From assembly GCA_038253325.1 (NCBI GenBank), contig JBBSHE010000018.1:1-59045 (forward strand): a stretch of DNA of 59,045 nucleotides, written 5' to 3'. Below are positions 7,501 through 15,427 of the stretch, in pieces. This stretch comes from JBBSHE01 sp038253325. Its GTDB lineage: Bacteria; Actinomycetota; Actinomycetes; Propionibacteriales; Nocardioidaceae. A program made the translations under genes and the position numbers. Under the pieces are notes generated by a model. It saw only the letters and a program-made list of their open reading frames with translations, had not been told where the DNA came from and did not search any database. Every line of letters starts with the position of its first letter. Position 1 is the stretch's first letter.

Positions 7501-7977
7501 ACGCTGCATCACCGACCACCGCGCGTCGAACGCAACAGACGATCCGACCTCGTCGAGCACCTCGATCAGCGGCGGCAGACCCGCCTCGATCGGGTGCATG
7601 GTGAGGATCCGCTGGGCGAACGAGTGCAGCGTGCCGATCGCGGCACCGTCCAGGTCGTTGAGGGCTTGGTCAGCGCGGTGTCGGCGCTTACCGGACTCCG
7701 ACTGCCACACCTTCTCGAAGGTGGCGCGCAGTCGGTCGCGCAGCTCGGCTCCTGCCTTCTCGGTGAACGTGACGGCGGCGATGTTGCGCAGTGACACGCC
7801 GTCGACGAGGACCAGCGTGGTCACCCGGTCGATCAACGACTTGGTCTTGCCCGAACCCGCTCCGGCGTCGACGAACAGCGTCGAGCCGGTGTCGTGGCGA
7901 ATCCGGTCGCGCGCCGCGTGATCGCCCAGTGCAGACTGACCGGCCGGTGCCGACGGATAGGGTGATGCCGTCATCAC
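4561..7977 (-). CDS. UvrD/RecB-type ATP-dependent helicase-nuclease, AddA-like
   Basis: A 1138-residue superfamily 1 helicase with a C-terminal nuclease. Walker A GSGKT is at 41-45, followed by AAVTFTEKAGAELRDRLR (Ia), LLLDEFQDTDPLQ (II), VGDPKQSIYRFRRADI (III), LTSNFRT (IV), MTVHAAKGLEFPMVV (V) and YVATTRARDRLVV (VI), so the motor is complete. The C-terminal PD-(D/E)XK nuclease is intact: GLVDLIY and VVVDYKTD (Lys about 1036). This is the architecture of AddA/RecB, which processes double-strand breaks for recombination and degrades foreign linear DNA. The start is GTG 7977 or the adjacent ATG 7974; the GTG overlaps the stop of the upstream AddB-like gene by four bases. Mycobacterial AdnAB is the alternative family, less likely given the partner. 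Confidence 0.9.
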   Translation of the reverse strand: MMTASPYPSAPAGQSALGDHAARDRIRHDTGSTLFVDAGAGSGKTKSLIDRVTTLVLVDGVSLRNIAAVTFTEKAGAELRDRLRATFEKVWQSESGKRRHRADQALNDLDGAAIGTLHSFAQRILTMHPIEAGLPPLIEVLDEVGSSVAFDARWSVMQRELLDDESLAQSVRLALAAGVKLEHMRSLARAFQSDWDLIGDRVLPGGPPKPPLPYVRQLFDDARRLAARADECGDPDDKFLPRLAALTAWADEYDDSDDPDTHLRGMLTAQELSWSFGRKANWKNGTLEDIRGGCQRWQQEAAAVLLEFTNATLRPLAYWVANQVREAALARAAQGRLEFHDLLVVTRDLLRRDDAVRAALREQYPRLLLDEFQDTDPLQIEIAVRIAAGAEASAADWKDVEIPAGSLFVVGDPKQSIYRFRRADIAMYLDAQDRVGETVTLTSNFRTVASVLGWVNEVFHQVIEPIEGAQPAYIALQPTRDDTGTGAPVVVLGAGAHDDNPTAAVLREREAADVATVIRQAIAEGWTMWDERKQTWRPVELGDIAILVPARTSLPFLEDALEAAKVPYRAESSSLVYQASEIRSLLAAARVVADPSDLLACVTALRSPLFGCGDDDLWSWKQALGSFNLLAPVPDELANHPVGRGIAYLKDLHNKARWMPPSEVLGAVIADRRMLEVAASGPRSADRWRRLRFVVDQARAWSETEHGGLRAYLAWAARQGEETVRVAEAVLPETDVDAVRVMTVHAAKGLEFPMVVLSGMSSKPRNNGGVRLLWTDEGYEVRLTKRVQTNDFENVAPLDEQMDAYERRRLLYVATTRARDRLVVSLHRKASGSTNAEILADAGAATAAGATAFVAEEAPGAQVPADGAVAADIPALADWLAQIEAVRATSRLVSAVSASGLEGTEPAVTLAEVDEPGYAKGARDVELPPWTKGRYGSAIGRAVHAVLQTINLADGTGLEAAVSSQCIAEGVVEYADVVTSLVRSALDSDVVTRAAARDHWRESYVGTVQEDGTVLEGLVDLIYREDDGSLVVVDYKTDAIPSAAIHSRAQFYRPQIRAYLVTVEQATGSSATGQLLFLHPQARGEHVVVGNPARSAGDPSLSRNDLAALLGQSQADQGLRDDLGRLTGDTTESFGPIR

Positions 7978-10900
7978 GCCTTTCCGCCTCGGGCGGCCCC
8001 GAAGGCCTTGGGGTCGATGAAGGCCTTGGGGTCGATCAGGCTGACCAGGTTGTGCAGTGTCGGGTCACGCCGCTTCCGCTCGTACTGCTCGCGCGCCTCG
8101 CCGTACCCGATGCCGTCGGGGTTGCAGAATGGGCACTGGACGTAGCCGGCGAAGTCGTCACCCTCCGGCCCCTTCGCGGGGAACAGTCCGCCGGCGAGGG
8201 AGGCCACCAGGGTGCCGACCGTCTCGGCGTACTTCTTCTGGACCTCGTCGGTCAGCTCGATCTCGATGCGGTCGCGCTTGCCCCGGCGGACGAACCAGTA
8301 CGCCGCCTCAGCCCGCCCGCCGCCGCGGACCTGGAGCGCGGCGTGGCCGTACGCCGGCAGCTGAAGTTTGGTGCCGGCCGCCACTGGATCACTCTTGAGC
8401 GCCTTGTAACGGGTCGTGCCACCGGTCTTGATGTCGGTCACGATGACGGTGCCGTCGCGGGTCTCGTCGACCTTGTCGGCGCTGCCCCGCATGAGCACGC
8501 TTCCGGCGTTGACCTTGATCGTGATCGGATCGGCGCCGTCCATGCCGAACGGGAGCTCGCTGCCAACAACGCGGGCGCCGCGTTCGGCGCGCCACTTGTC
8601 GTCCTCGTCCAGCATCCATGCGAGGTCGGCGACGATTCGGTCGCGCTCGTCGTCCCACAACCTCGCGTGTCCGGTGACGCCACGCTCCTCGAAGTCGGCG
8701 GCCTTGGCGATCGCGATCTCGCGGAGTCGCCGTCGCTGTTCGGCGGTCCACGGCCGGCCGTACGCCGGCAGGTCGTCGGCGTACTCCTTGATGAACTCGT
8801 CCATCGTCTCGTGGATGAGGGTGCCGACGTCGAGCGGGCTGATCTTGATAATCTCCTCCGGCTGTTCGACCGGCTCGATGCGCAGCATCCGCTCGACGAA
8901 GTACCCGTGCGGGCACTCGGCGTACGCCTCGAGCGCGGTCGGGGAGACCAGCCGTACTCCGTCCGCGAAGTTGGGCAGTCCGTCGGCGCCATCGAGGTTG
9001 CCGTCATAGCGGGTGAACGCGTCGCTCGCTCTCGCTGTGACCATCGCGACGGAGCTCTCGACGGTTGCGTCGTCGAGGCGCTGGCCGGACGCGGCGACGC
9101 GGGTTCGCCACTCCTGCTCGCTCGCCGGCATCGCGACGGTACGGATGCCGGTGGCGTACGAGGGGGAGCCCGTGAGGTGCGGCTCGGCGACGTCCCACTC
9201 GGTCGCGGCGAGCTGATGGTCACCGGTGAGTTCCCGCAGAGTCGACAGCAGGAAACGGCTGGGCAGCCGTTGAGTGCTGCGGCGCAGGTCGCCGCGCGGG
9301 AATGACGCGACCACCCGCGGCGCGGCGTCGAACGCGGCCAGCAGGTGCCGGTGCTTGTCGTCGAGGCGGTCGCGGTACGACGCCAGCTCTCCGTGGCTGG
9401 CATCGCGGACGCGTTCGAGCAGGAGGGCGTCCTCGTGGAGGCGGCCGGGGTACGTATCCTCGGCGAGCCCGACGACGTACGCGACGTCGACATCGAGTCC
9501 GATCGCTGCCGACACCGGCGCGACGAGGACGCCCTCGCCGAACCGGCCGACGCGGGGGAGTGCGGACTCCAGCTCGAGGTCGACAACGTCGATCAGCCGG
9601 GCGAGGTCCGCGGTCGGCTCGAGCTCGTCGAGGCCCGCGAGACCGCGCAGGGTGGACTCCACGGTCGTGGCGGCGTACTGCTCCTCCGCGGGCAACTGGA
9701 CGAGCTGACGTTGGTCGCCGTACAGGTCGGCGAACAGGCTGACCGCCCAGGCGCTGAGTGCCGACCACGTGCTAAGGGTCTGGCCTTCGTGCAGGCGGGC
9801 GCGCAGGGTGGTGGCGAACGCCTTGAGCTCGTCGGCGGCGTCGAGGTCGCGCTGGTAGGCGTCGATTCGGGACTGGTACGGGTCGTCGCGTGTCTGTTCC
9901 TTGTCGATTTCGGTCCGGATGCTGCCGGAGTAGGTGTCGAGCCGGGTTGCCCAGTCGTCGCCGCGGACGATGGCGGCCGACCGGGAGAGTCGCTCCCAGC
10001 GGGAGGCGGGTACGCGGTGGCCGTCGAACGTACGCGTCGGCGCCTCGGACACGGCGGTGAACAGGTCCGCCCGACCGACATCGTCGGCGGCGAGCCGAAG
10101 GACCCCGAGGAAGCCGCGCCCGATCGCGCGTTCGTTGACCGGGCGGGTTCCGGAGCCGTTGATCGTGATCCCGCTGGCGGCGAGGTGCTCGTGCAGCAGC
10201 CGGGCGTACGGGTGGGTGCGGCCATAGAGCACGGCGATCCGGTGGGCGGACGTTGTCTCGAGCGTGGTGACCACGTCGCGGACTATGCAGCGGACCTCGT
10301 CGTCGGAGTCGGAGGCGTGCACGACCTCGTGGGCGACGCGCGGGCGCGGCTTGGTTTCGTCGTGGGTGATGCCGATCCGGTCAACGGAGCGGCGGACGAC
10401 GCGGTCGGCACGTCCGACGCCGGTGAGGCCGAGCACGATCGTGAGGTCTGCCTTGCCGGCGAGCGCAGCGGCGAACCGGGACTCCGCAAGCGTCAGGGCT
10501 TGGGGGAGATAGAGGACGAGCTGACCAAGCTCGGCGGTGACTCGGTTGTCGGTGTCGATGCGTTGGGTGGCTTCGTCGAGCAGGTCGGTCTGGTCGTACC
10601 AGTCGTGGTTGAGCGTGTCGGCCACCGTGCGGTGCAGGCGCACGAGGTCGTGAGTGAGAGTCGAGACGTCGGCGACCGCATCGAGTGCGGCATCGGTGAT
10701 GTCGCGGAGCTCGCGGTGCGCGGCGACGACCGCGCGGATCGTGGCGGGGTGATCCTTGACCTTGCCGAACACGCCGGCGTCTGCGTCGAGCGCCGCGCGC
10801 CAGGCCGAGGCGAGGATCGGTCCGGTCGCGGGTCTGCGGGGAGCGAGGGCGGCGGCGGCGAGCTGTTCGGCGAGCCGGGGGAGGGTGACGAGGTAGATCC

Positions 10901-11090
10901 CGGCGATGCCCTGGTGCTCGTCGTCGAGGCCCTTGGCGAGGTCACGCCGCGCCACGATCCCCGCGAGGTTGTTAGGGAGGAGCAGCGTCACCGGCGCCAT
11001 CGGGTCGTCGGCCTTGACCTCGCGTACGACATCCTTCAGGGCGTCGAGCGCCTGCCGCCCGTACGGCGTACCGATCACCCGTGACGCCAC
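7974..11090 (-). CDS. PD-(D/E)XK nuclease family protein, AddB-like partner subunit
   Basis: A 1038-residue protein starting at GTG 11090. The N-terminus has an AddB-like strand (TLLLPNNLAGIVARRDLAKG) but no Walker A lysine, so the helicase half is inactive as in many AddB proteins. The C-terminal nuclease is intact: GSADKVDE and VIVTDIKTGG (Lys about 888). AddB proteins hold an Fe-S cluster with one Cys before the nuclease and three after; here I see C726 (YAECPHGYF) and C986/C989 (QCPFC) but no fourth Cys in the tail. It is the first gene of the helicase-nuclease operon, coupled to the AddA-like gene by overlap. Together they would resect DNA ends. Confidence 0.85.
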   Translation of the reverse strand: MASRVIGTPYGRQALDALKDVVREVKADDPMAPVTLLLPNNLAGIVARRDLAKGLDDEHQGIAGIYLVTLPRLAEQLAAAALAPRRPATGPILASAWRAALDADAGVFGKVKDHPATIRAVVAAHRELRDITDAALDAVADVSTLTHDLVRLHRTVADTLNHDWYDQTDLLDEATQRIDTDNRVTAELGQLVLYLPQALTLAESRFAAALAGKADLTIVLGLTGVGRADRVVRRSVDRIGITHDETKPRPRVAHEVVHASDSDDEVRCIVRDVVTTLETTSAHRIAVLYGRTHPYARLLHEHLAASGITINGSGTRPVNERAIGRGFLGVLRLAADDVGRADLFTAVSEAPTRTFDGHRVPASRWERLSRSAAIVRGDDWATRLDTYSGSIRTEIDKEQTRDDPYQSRIDAYQRDLDAADELKAFATTLRARLHEGQTLSTWSALSAWAVSLFADLYGDQRQLVQLPAEEQYAATTVESTLRGLAGLDELEPTADLARLIDVVDLELESALPRVGRFGEGVLVAPVSAAIGLDVDVAYVVGLAEDTYPGRLHEDALLLERVRDASHGELASYRDRLDDKHRHLLAAFDAAPRVVASFPRGDLRRSTQRLPSRFLLSTLRELTGDHQLAATEWDVAEPHLTGSPSYATGIRTVAMPASEQEWRTRVAASGQRLDDATVESSVAMVTARASDAFTRYDGNLDGADGLPNFADGVRLVSPTALEAYAECPHGYFVERMLRIEPVEQPEEIIKISPLDVGTLIHETMDEFIKEYADDLPAYGRPWTAEQRRRLREIAIAKAADFEERGVTGHARLWDDERDRIVADLAWMLDEDDKWRAERGARVVGSELPFGMDGADPITIKVNAGSVLMRGSADKVDETRDGTVIVTDIKTGGTTRYKALKSDPVAAGTKLQLPAYGHAALQVRGGGRAEAAYWFVRRGKRDRIEIELTDEVQKKYAETVGTLVASLAGGLFPAKGPEGDDFAGYVQCPFCNPDGIGYGEAREQYERKRRDPTLHNLVSLIDPKAFIDPKAFGAARGGKA

Positions 11091-11206
11091 GCAAACCCCT
11101 GTCGATAGATGCCGCTTGTCACCGTACCGACCGGTGCCGACATCCGCTCATGGTTGTTGGGCCCGTGAGCCATGCGAGGGGTTCGTCGCTGACTCTTGGC
11201 GACTCA

Positions 11207-11235
11207 CGTACGGGCGCGCGCGCATCGCCCGTACG
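11207..11235. repeat. 10-bp inverted repeat between divergent genes
   Basis: CGTACGGGCG (11207-11216) and CGCCCGTACG (11226-11235) are perfect arms around a 9-base loop, in the 188-base gap between the helicase-nuclease operon and the divergent DUF664 gene. The position suits an operator for either gene or an mRNA hairpin in the DUF664 leader. No U-tract follows, so it is not a clear terminator. Confidence 0.45.
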
Positions 11236-11278
11236 AAATCCGTTGCAGCATTGTCGCCATCTGGACCACGGTAGACAC

Positions 11279-11827
11279 ATGAGCGAGCGAACGGCCCCAG
11301 ACATGTGGGTGGATCCCCAAGAAGATCCCCGAGAGACCGGCGAGCAACCGGTCGGGGAAAAGGACACCTTGTGGGACTATCTGCGCCGCTACAGGCTCAC
11401 CATGCAAATGAAGTGCTCGGAGCTCGACGCGGCACAACTCGCGCAGCGGTCCGTCCCACCTTCGACGATGTCGTTGCTCGGCTTGGTGCGCCACCTCGCG
11501 AAGGTCGAGCATCATTGGTTCCAGCGGGTCCTACAGGGCCATGACGTACCCCGGCTCTACCGGTCCGAGACCGATCGCGACCACGACTTCAACGGTGCGG
11601 TTGCCGACCCAGCGATCGTAGAGGAGGCATGGTCCACCTGGCATCACGAGGTCGCCGCCGCCGATGAGTGGCTGGCCGGTGACGTTTCGATGGACGCCGA
11701 GGTGTCCCTTGGCGACGACACCGCGTCCGTGCGCGACATTCTCGTGCACATGGTCGAGGAGTACGCCCGGCACGTCGGGCACGCGGACTTGCTACGCGAG
11801 CGCATCGACGGCCGCACCGGACAGTGA
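11279..11827 (+). CDS. DinB-fold DUF664 protein
   Basis: A 182-residue four-helix DinB/DUF664 protein beginning at ATG 11279 (SERTAPDMWVDPQEDPRE). The three metal-binding histidines of the fold can be placed in LVRHLAKVEHHWFQRV (helix 2) and EEYARHVGHADLLRERIDG (last helix), the latter being the DUF664 signature. In actinobacteria such proteins include mycothiol- or bacillithiol-dependent transferases and metal-dependent hydrolases; the substrate here is unknown. It is transcribed alone, divergent from the AddAB-like operon. Upstream in-frame codons are open but lack protein character. Confidence 0.85.
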   Translation: MSERTAPDMWVDPQEDPRETGEQPVGEKDTLWDYLRRYRLTMQMKCSELDAAQLAQRSVPPSTMSLLGLVRHLAKVEHHWFQRVLQGHDVPRLYRSETDRDHDFNGAVADPAIVEEAWSTWHHEVAAADEWLAGDVSMDAEVSLGDDTASVRDILVHMVEEYARHVGHADLLRERIDGRTGQ

Positions 11828-11954
11828 CACCGAGTGCGCGAAAGCGGAAGCTGATCGGCCGCTGCGAGCCTCACCAGCCTGCCGATCGGTGAAGTGGTGT
11901 CTGAGTTGTCTGGTTCGCTCGACATGCACTTCACATTGAGCCATGGGAGGTCCG

Positions 11955-12089
11955 ATGGCCGCGAGTGACCGAAGCGGTCGCGCACTCACCACCGCTGGCG
12001 CGACCGTGATCCGGGAGGACAGCCAAGACGGAACGCCCGACCACGTGGTGCTGGCTGACCCGGAAGGAAATGAGTTCTGCATCGTGTGA
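11955..12089 (+). pseudogene. C-terminal remnant of a VOC (glyoxalase-like) protein
   Basis: A 44-codon frame that begins ATG after a good GGGAGG but whose last 30 codons read GATVIREDSQDGTPDHVVLA then DPEGNEFCIV and stop, the standard C-terminal half-module of vicinal-oxygen-chelate proteins. The first module and most of the fold (about 80 residues) are absent. No matching upstream frame was found in 11828-11954. It is most likely a deletion remnant with a ribosome-binding site by chance or by fusion. It lies directly before an intact VOC gene, so it may be what is left of a tandem duplicate. Confidence 0.6.
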
Positions 12090-12208
12090 CACCGGAACGT
12101 CCGTCCATTCCGCCGGGAGCCAATGCGCTCTCGGCAAGTAGGATCCGGGCGCTGAACGGAGGCGTCGTCGACGTTGGACGTACGGCACGCCACTGCTACG
12201 TTCACCCA

Positions 12209-12556
12209 ATGGTGAGGATAGGAACCATCTGCCTGAACGCTACCGACTGGAAGCGCGGCGCGAAGTTCTGGGCGGCGGCCCTCGGCTACACGCCACACCC
12301 CGAGGGGCCGGACGTTCTCGTACCACCTGAGGGCGACGGTCCCCAACTCGGCCTGTACCAGGGGGATCAGACTCACCTGGACCTCTACACCGCGGACGCG
12401 GCCGAACAGCGGGCCGAGGTCGAGCGGCTGATCTCACTCGGCGCGCAGCGAGTGCCGGACTGGCCATACCCGGAAGGCGCGGACTTCGTGGTGCTCCGCG
12501 ACACGGAAGGCAACCTCTTCTGCGTGCTCGACCACGGGTTCGTACGCGAGGACTGA
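12209..12556 (+). CDS. VOC family (glyoxalase-like) protein
   Basis: A 115-residue single-domain protein of the vicinal oxygen chelate superfamily. It begins VRIGTICLNATDWKRGAKFW at ATG 12209 and ends with the typical VVLRDTEGNLFCVLDHGFV module. Paired beta-alpha-beta-beta-beta halves are readable: KFWAAALGYTPHPEG in the first, ERLISLGAQRVPDWPYPEG in the second. Proteins of this length are usually dimeric metal enzymes or binding proteins for glyoxalase, dioxygenase or resistance substrates; which one cannot be told. It is probably monocistronic; mmuM converges on it from the other side. Confidence 0.85.
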   Translation: MVRIGTICLNATDWKRGAKFWAAALGYTPHPEGPDVLVPPEGDGPQLGLYQGDQTHLDLYTADAAEQRAEVERLISLGAQRVPDWPYPEGADFVVLRDTEGNLFCVLDHGFVRED

Positions 12557-12591
12557 CGGTTTACGGACGCTGGTCGAGGAGAACGGACGCG

Positions 12592-13533
12592 TCACGGTGG
12601 GTTGACGGTGGTTGCCAGGGCGGCGATGGTCCGCGGACCGACACGGCAGCAGCCTCCAATGTAGGCCGTTCCGACCTGCACCCACCCCGCCGCCAGACTC
12701 ACGTCGTATGAGGAGCCGCCCTCCCATTGCCGGGCCTGGGCTTCCCACTCCTCACCGCTGTTCGGGTACGCCACCGCCGGCTTGCCGGTCATCTTGACGG
12801 CCAGCTCAACGGCCTGCTGCACGTCGGACGGAGCACAGCAGTTCACCCCGACGGCGAACACCCGTCGTGCGGTCGCGGCGACGGAAAATGCCTCGGCGAG
12901 CGGCTGACCGGCTCGGGTCTGCGAACCCTGAGCCGAGAACGAAAACCAGGCCGGCACGTCGAGCTGGTCGAGGAGCTCGACGAGCACTTCGGCCTCGTCC
13001 ATGTCCGGGATGGTCTCCACGGACAGGAAGTCCGGACCCGCTGAGGAAAGGAGCTCCATCCTCGGCAGGTGAAACTCGCGCAAGTCGGCACGGGACAGCC
13101 CGTAGCGTCCGCGATACTCCGAGCCGTCGGCGAGAACGGCGCCGTACGGCCCAACCGAGGCGGCAACCCACCGTGGCGTACCGTCCTCGGACATGTGATC
13201 GCGGACGTCGCGCGCAAGGACGACGCTTCGCCTGATCAGCCGCTCGGCCTCGACACGCGTCAGCCCGCAGGCCGCGAAACCTGCAACACTGGCCTGATAG
13301 CTGGCGGTCGTGGCGACCTGCGCTCCGGCCCGGTAATACGCACGATGAACAGCAGCGATCTCCGCAGGAGCGTTGCGGAGGAGGCGCGCCGTCCACAACG
13401 CATCGGACAGGTCGTGACCTCGGTCCTCGAGCGCATTGGACATGCCGCCATCGAGAACAACGACGCCGCGCTGGCCATCAGCCCCGTCAGGTCTCGTCTC
13501 GGCAACCTCGGCGTGAGGACTCGGACTCACCAC
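12592..13533 (-). CDS. mmuM: Homocysteine S-methyltransferase
   Basis: A 313-residue protein of the zinc-dependent homocysteine methyltransferase family. The barrel start VVVLDGGMSNALEDRGHDLS, the substrate loop TTASYQASV, the acidic SVETIPDMDEA, and the three zinc ligands C232 or C233 (GVNCCAPSDV), C295 and C296 (YIGGCCRVGP) are all present. It transfers a methyl group from S-methylmethionine or S-adenosylmethionine to homocysteine, giving methionine in the cytoplasm. Length is standard for MmuM (about 300-320). It stands alone on the minus strand; no methionine riboswitch was recognised upstream. Confidence 0.92.
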   Translation of the reverse strand: MVSPSPHAEVAETRPDGADGQRGVVVLDGGMSNALEDRGHDLSDALWTARLLRNAPAEIAAVHRAYYRAGAQVATTASYQASVAGFAACGLTRVEAERLIRRSVVLARDVRDHMSEDGTPRWVAASVGPYGAVLADGSEYRGRYGLSRADLREFHLPRMELLSSAGPDFLSVETIPDMDEAEVLVELLDQLDVPAWFSFSAQGSQTRAGQPLAEAFSVAATARRVFAVGVNCCAPSDVQQAVELAVKMTGKPAVAYPNSGEEWEAQARQWEGGSSYDVSLAAGWVQVGTAYIGGCCRVGPRTIAALATTVNPP

Positions 13534-13697
13534 ATGTCAAGTGTCACCACAAGCCATGGTGAGCCGCCATCCCACCCCGTCGAAACAGCGCCCGATGAAA
13601 GTCCCTCGTCGTGCGGCCCCTGACCAGGTCAGGCCCGCGAGCTGATCTGCCGGAGATCCGGTTGACAGCTCTCATGGGCCCGACCAAGGATCGAGCC

Positions 13698-14078
13698 GTG
13701 ATCGAAATGGCCTCGCTCGTGATGTTCGCAAGCGATCTGCAGTCCACCGCCGACTTCTATCGAACGATCGGAGTCCATCTCGATGACGAGGACCACGACG
13801 ATGGTCCCGTCCACGCTGCCGCCGAGGTCGGCGGAGTTCATTTCGCGATCTATCAAGCAGACCACGGTGTAGGCGCACGAGCGAGGGACTGGAGGACGGC
13901 GTCGAGTGTCTTTCCCGGCTTCTACGTGTCATCGCTCGACAAAGTGACGGAGGACTTGATCAACTCGGGGGCGCGCTTGCTCGAACGCCACCAAGTGCGT
14001 CCGTGGGGTTGCCGAATCGTGGCAGTGGATCCGGACGGACACGCCATCGAGATCAATCAGCGAGGGCACTGCGTCTGA
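13698..14078 (+). CDS. VOC family (glyoxalase-like) protein
   Basis: A 126-residue VOC protein. The likely start is GTG 13698, eight bases after an AAGGA; ATG 13707 is also possible. It reads ASLVMFASDLQSTADFYRTI, then GGVHFAIYQAD, and the second half PGFYVSSLDKVTEDLINSGA ends VAVDPDGHAIEINQ with the usual metal-ligand Glu. It is about 35% or less similar by eye to the 12209 VOC protein, so not a recent duplicate. The substrate is unknown. It converges on the cupin gene at 14135. Confidence 0.82.
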   Translation: MIEMASLVMFASDLQSTADFYRTIGVHLDDEDHDDGPVHAAAEVGGVHFAIYQADHGVGARARDWRTASSVFPGFYVSSLDKVTEDLINSGARLLERHQVRPWGCRIVAVDPDGHAIEINQRGHCV

Positions 14079-14134
14079 CCAGGACCGCACAGCAGCAACA
14101 TCGGCTTTGCTTGTTGTGCGGATGTCGCTCTGCG

Positions 14135-14650
14135 TCAGCTACCGGGCGCCGGGGTGAGGTTGTACCGTGCGATGACGTCGCCGATCCAGGGAGGCCTTTC
14201 GAACACGAGACCATGCTTTTCGGCAAGGGCCGCGATCTCTTCGGGTGCGTTACCTTCCGAGGCCATCAGGCCGCCCATCTCCCAGAAGAAGTGTTCGAAG
14301 CCGGCGGGACTGATCACCTCAATCATGCGCGCGGGCGCGCTCCCAGCGTTCCACATCGTATGGGTTTCCCCGCGAGGCTTGGTGATGTAGCCGCCCGCGC
14401 CTAGCACAACCTCGCGGTCCCCGGACCGGAACCCGATTTCGCCTTCGGTGACGATCGAGTACTCATCCTCGCGGGTGTGCATGTGGGGGGGCACGCACGC
14501 GCCCACGGGGAAGGGGTGCTCGACGATGGAAACGTGGCCGTTGGTCTGTTCCCCGAAGAGTTTGAACACCACACCGATGCTTCCGAGATCGCGCTCTTCC
14601 CCCTCGCCCGGAGCTACGACGGTGAGCTCCGGAGGCTCGGCACGTTCCAT
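14135..14650 (-). CDS. Cupin-domain protein
   Basis: A 171-residue protein starting at ATG 14650, eight bases after a GGAG. The double-stranded beta-helix motifs are clear: motif 1 CVPPHMHTREDEYSIVTEGE and motif 2 YITKPRGETHTMWNAG, giving the His-His-Glu-His metal site of a small-molecule cupin. Quercetin-dioxygenase-like or stress-related cupins of this form act on small aromatic or carbonyl substrates, but the substrate cannot be assigned. A TetR gene is divergent across a 79-base gap that contains a palindrome, so this gene is the regulator's most probable target. Confidence 0.85.
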   Translation of the reverse strand: MERAEPPELTVVAPGEGEERDLGSIGVVFKLFGEQTNGHVSIVEHPFPVGACVPPHMHTREDEYSIVTEGEIGFRSGDREVVLGAGGYITKPRGETHTMWNAGSAPARMIEVISPAGFEHFFWEMGGLMASEGNAPEEIAALAEKHGLVFERPPWIGDVIARYNLTPAPGS

Positions 14651-14672
14651 AATGACCACTCCTACTTCCAAT

Positions 14673-14701
14673 TTGACGTACACTTGTGTATAGCCAATAC
14701 T
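14673..14701 (+). promoter_or_regulatory. Promoter with embedded palindrome between cupin and tetR genes
   Basis: TTGACG (14673-14678) is followed 17 bases later by AATACT (14696-14701), a plausible rightward promoter for the TetR gene. Between them lies TACAC-TT-GTGTA (14679-14690), perfect 5-base inverted arms. A dimeric TetR repressor bound here would block its own promoter and probably the divergent cupin promoter. Confidence 0.5.
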
Positions 14702-14729
14702 GGAGCCCGAGAGAGAAGGTGTCAATAGG

Positions 14730-15350
14730 TTGGACGAACAGTTGTGTTCGACCGAAAGACGGGCATATCGCAAGACGAAGCGTGCGAAGGACGAGCAACG
14801 AACAAGAGCTCGCATCGTCGACGCAGCAGAAGCCCTCCATGGGACTGTCGGCCCAGCACACGCCAGCGTCTCGGCAATCGCCAAGCGGGCCGGTGTGACC
14901 CGGGCAACGCTCTATCGCCACTTCCCCGACGCCGAATCCCTATTCATCGCCTGCGCCGGGCAATGGATGTCTCGCCAGCGGCCCCCTGACCCGGACGCGT
15001 GGACAGCCCACGACGATCCTCTCGCGCGAATGCGTGAGGGTCTCGCCGACATCTACCGTTACTACCGAGAAGGGGAGCAGATGATCACGCTCATCCATCG
15101 GGACGCAGAGGCTGTGCCGACCAAGGTCGCGGCGAACCGGATTTCGGCCGAACGGCGATGGTTGGAAGCGCTGTTGCAGCCGTTTCCGAGGCGCCGCGAC
15201 AGACGGCTGCGTGCCGCAGCGGCGCACGCGATGGCGTTCTCCACCTGGCGGTCGTTGTGCGTCGCCGAAGGCTTGACCAACGGGTCCGCAGTCGACCTGA
15301 TGGTTGGCATGGTCACGATCGCTCGACGGCGCGACGAGCGCGCTACCTGA
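14730..15350 (+). CDS. TetR/AcrR-family transcriptional regulator
   Basis: A 206-residue regulator starting at TTG 14730. The N-terminal helix-turn-helix spans about residues 27-73: ARIVDAAEALHGTVGPAHAS, then VSAIAKRAGVTRATLYRHFP, the recognition helix pattern of the family. The C-terminal ligand domain has ERRWLEALLQPFPRRRDRRL and no recognisable ligand signature. It is divergent from the cupin gene and has a palindrome in its own promoter, so local autoregulation is likely. The TTG start is weakly supported by an AAGG at a long distance; no better in-frame start was seen before the helix-turn-helix. Confidence 0.88.
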   Translation: MDEQLCSTERRAYRKTKRAKDEQRTRARIVDAAEALHGTVGPAHASVSAIAKRAGVTRATLYRHFPDAESLFIACAGQWMSRQRPPDPDAWTAHDDPLARMREGLADIYRYYREGEQMITLIHRDAEAVPTKVAANRISAERRWLEALLQPFPRRRDRRLRAAAAHAMAFSTWRSLCVAEGLTNGSAVDLMVGMVTIARRRDERAT

Positions 15351-15427
15351 CTTGCAACGATCCCATGACGAGTAGGCGGGTAGCCGGCTCCATTCGAGTG
15401 TCCGCCCCGCGCGCGATACTTTCTGCC

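Noticed and set aside
4840..7794. A plus-strand open frame of 984 codons
   Set aside because: It runs antisense to the AddA-like gene, whose every helicase motif is intact. The frame has the Arg/Gly/Val-rich, motif-free composition of antisense reading in high-GC DNA.
9345..11084. A plus-strand open frame of 579 codons
   Set aside because: Antisense shadow of the AddB-like gene, rich in Gly, Val, Arg and Asp with no start signal or fold.
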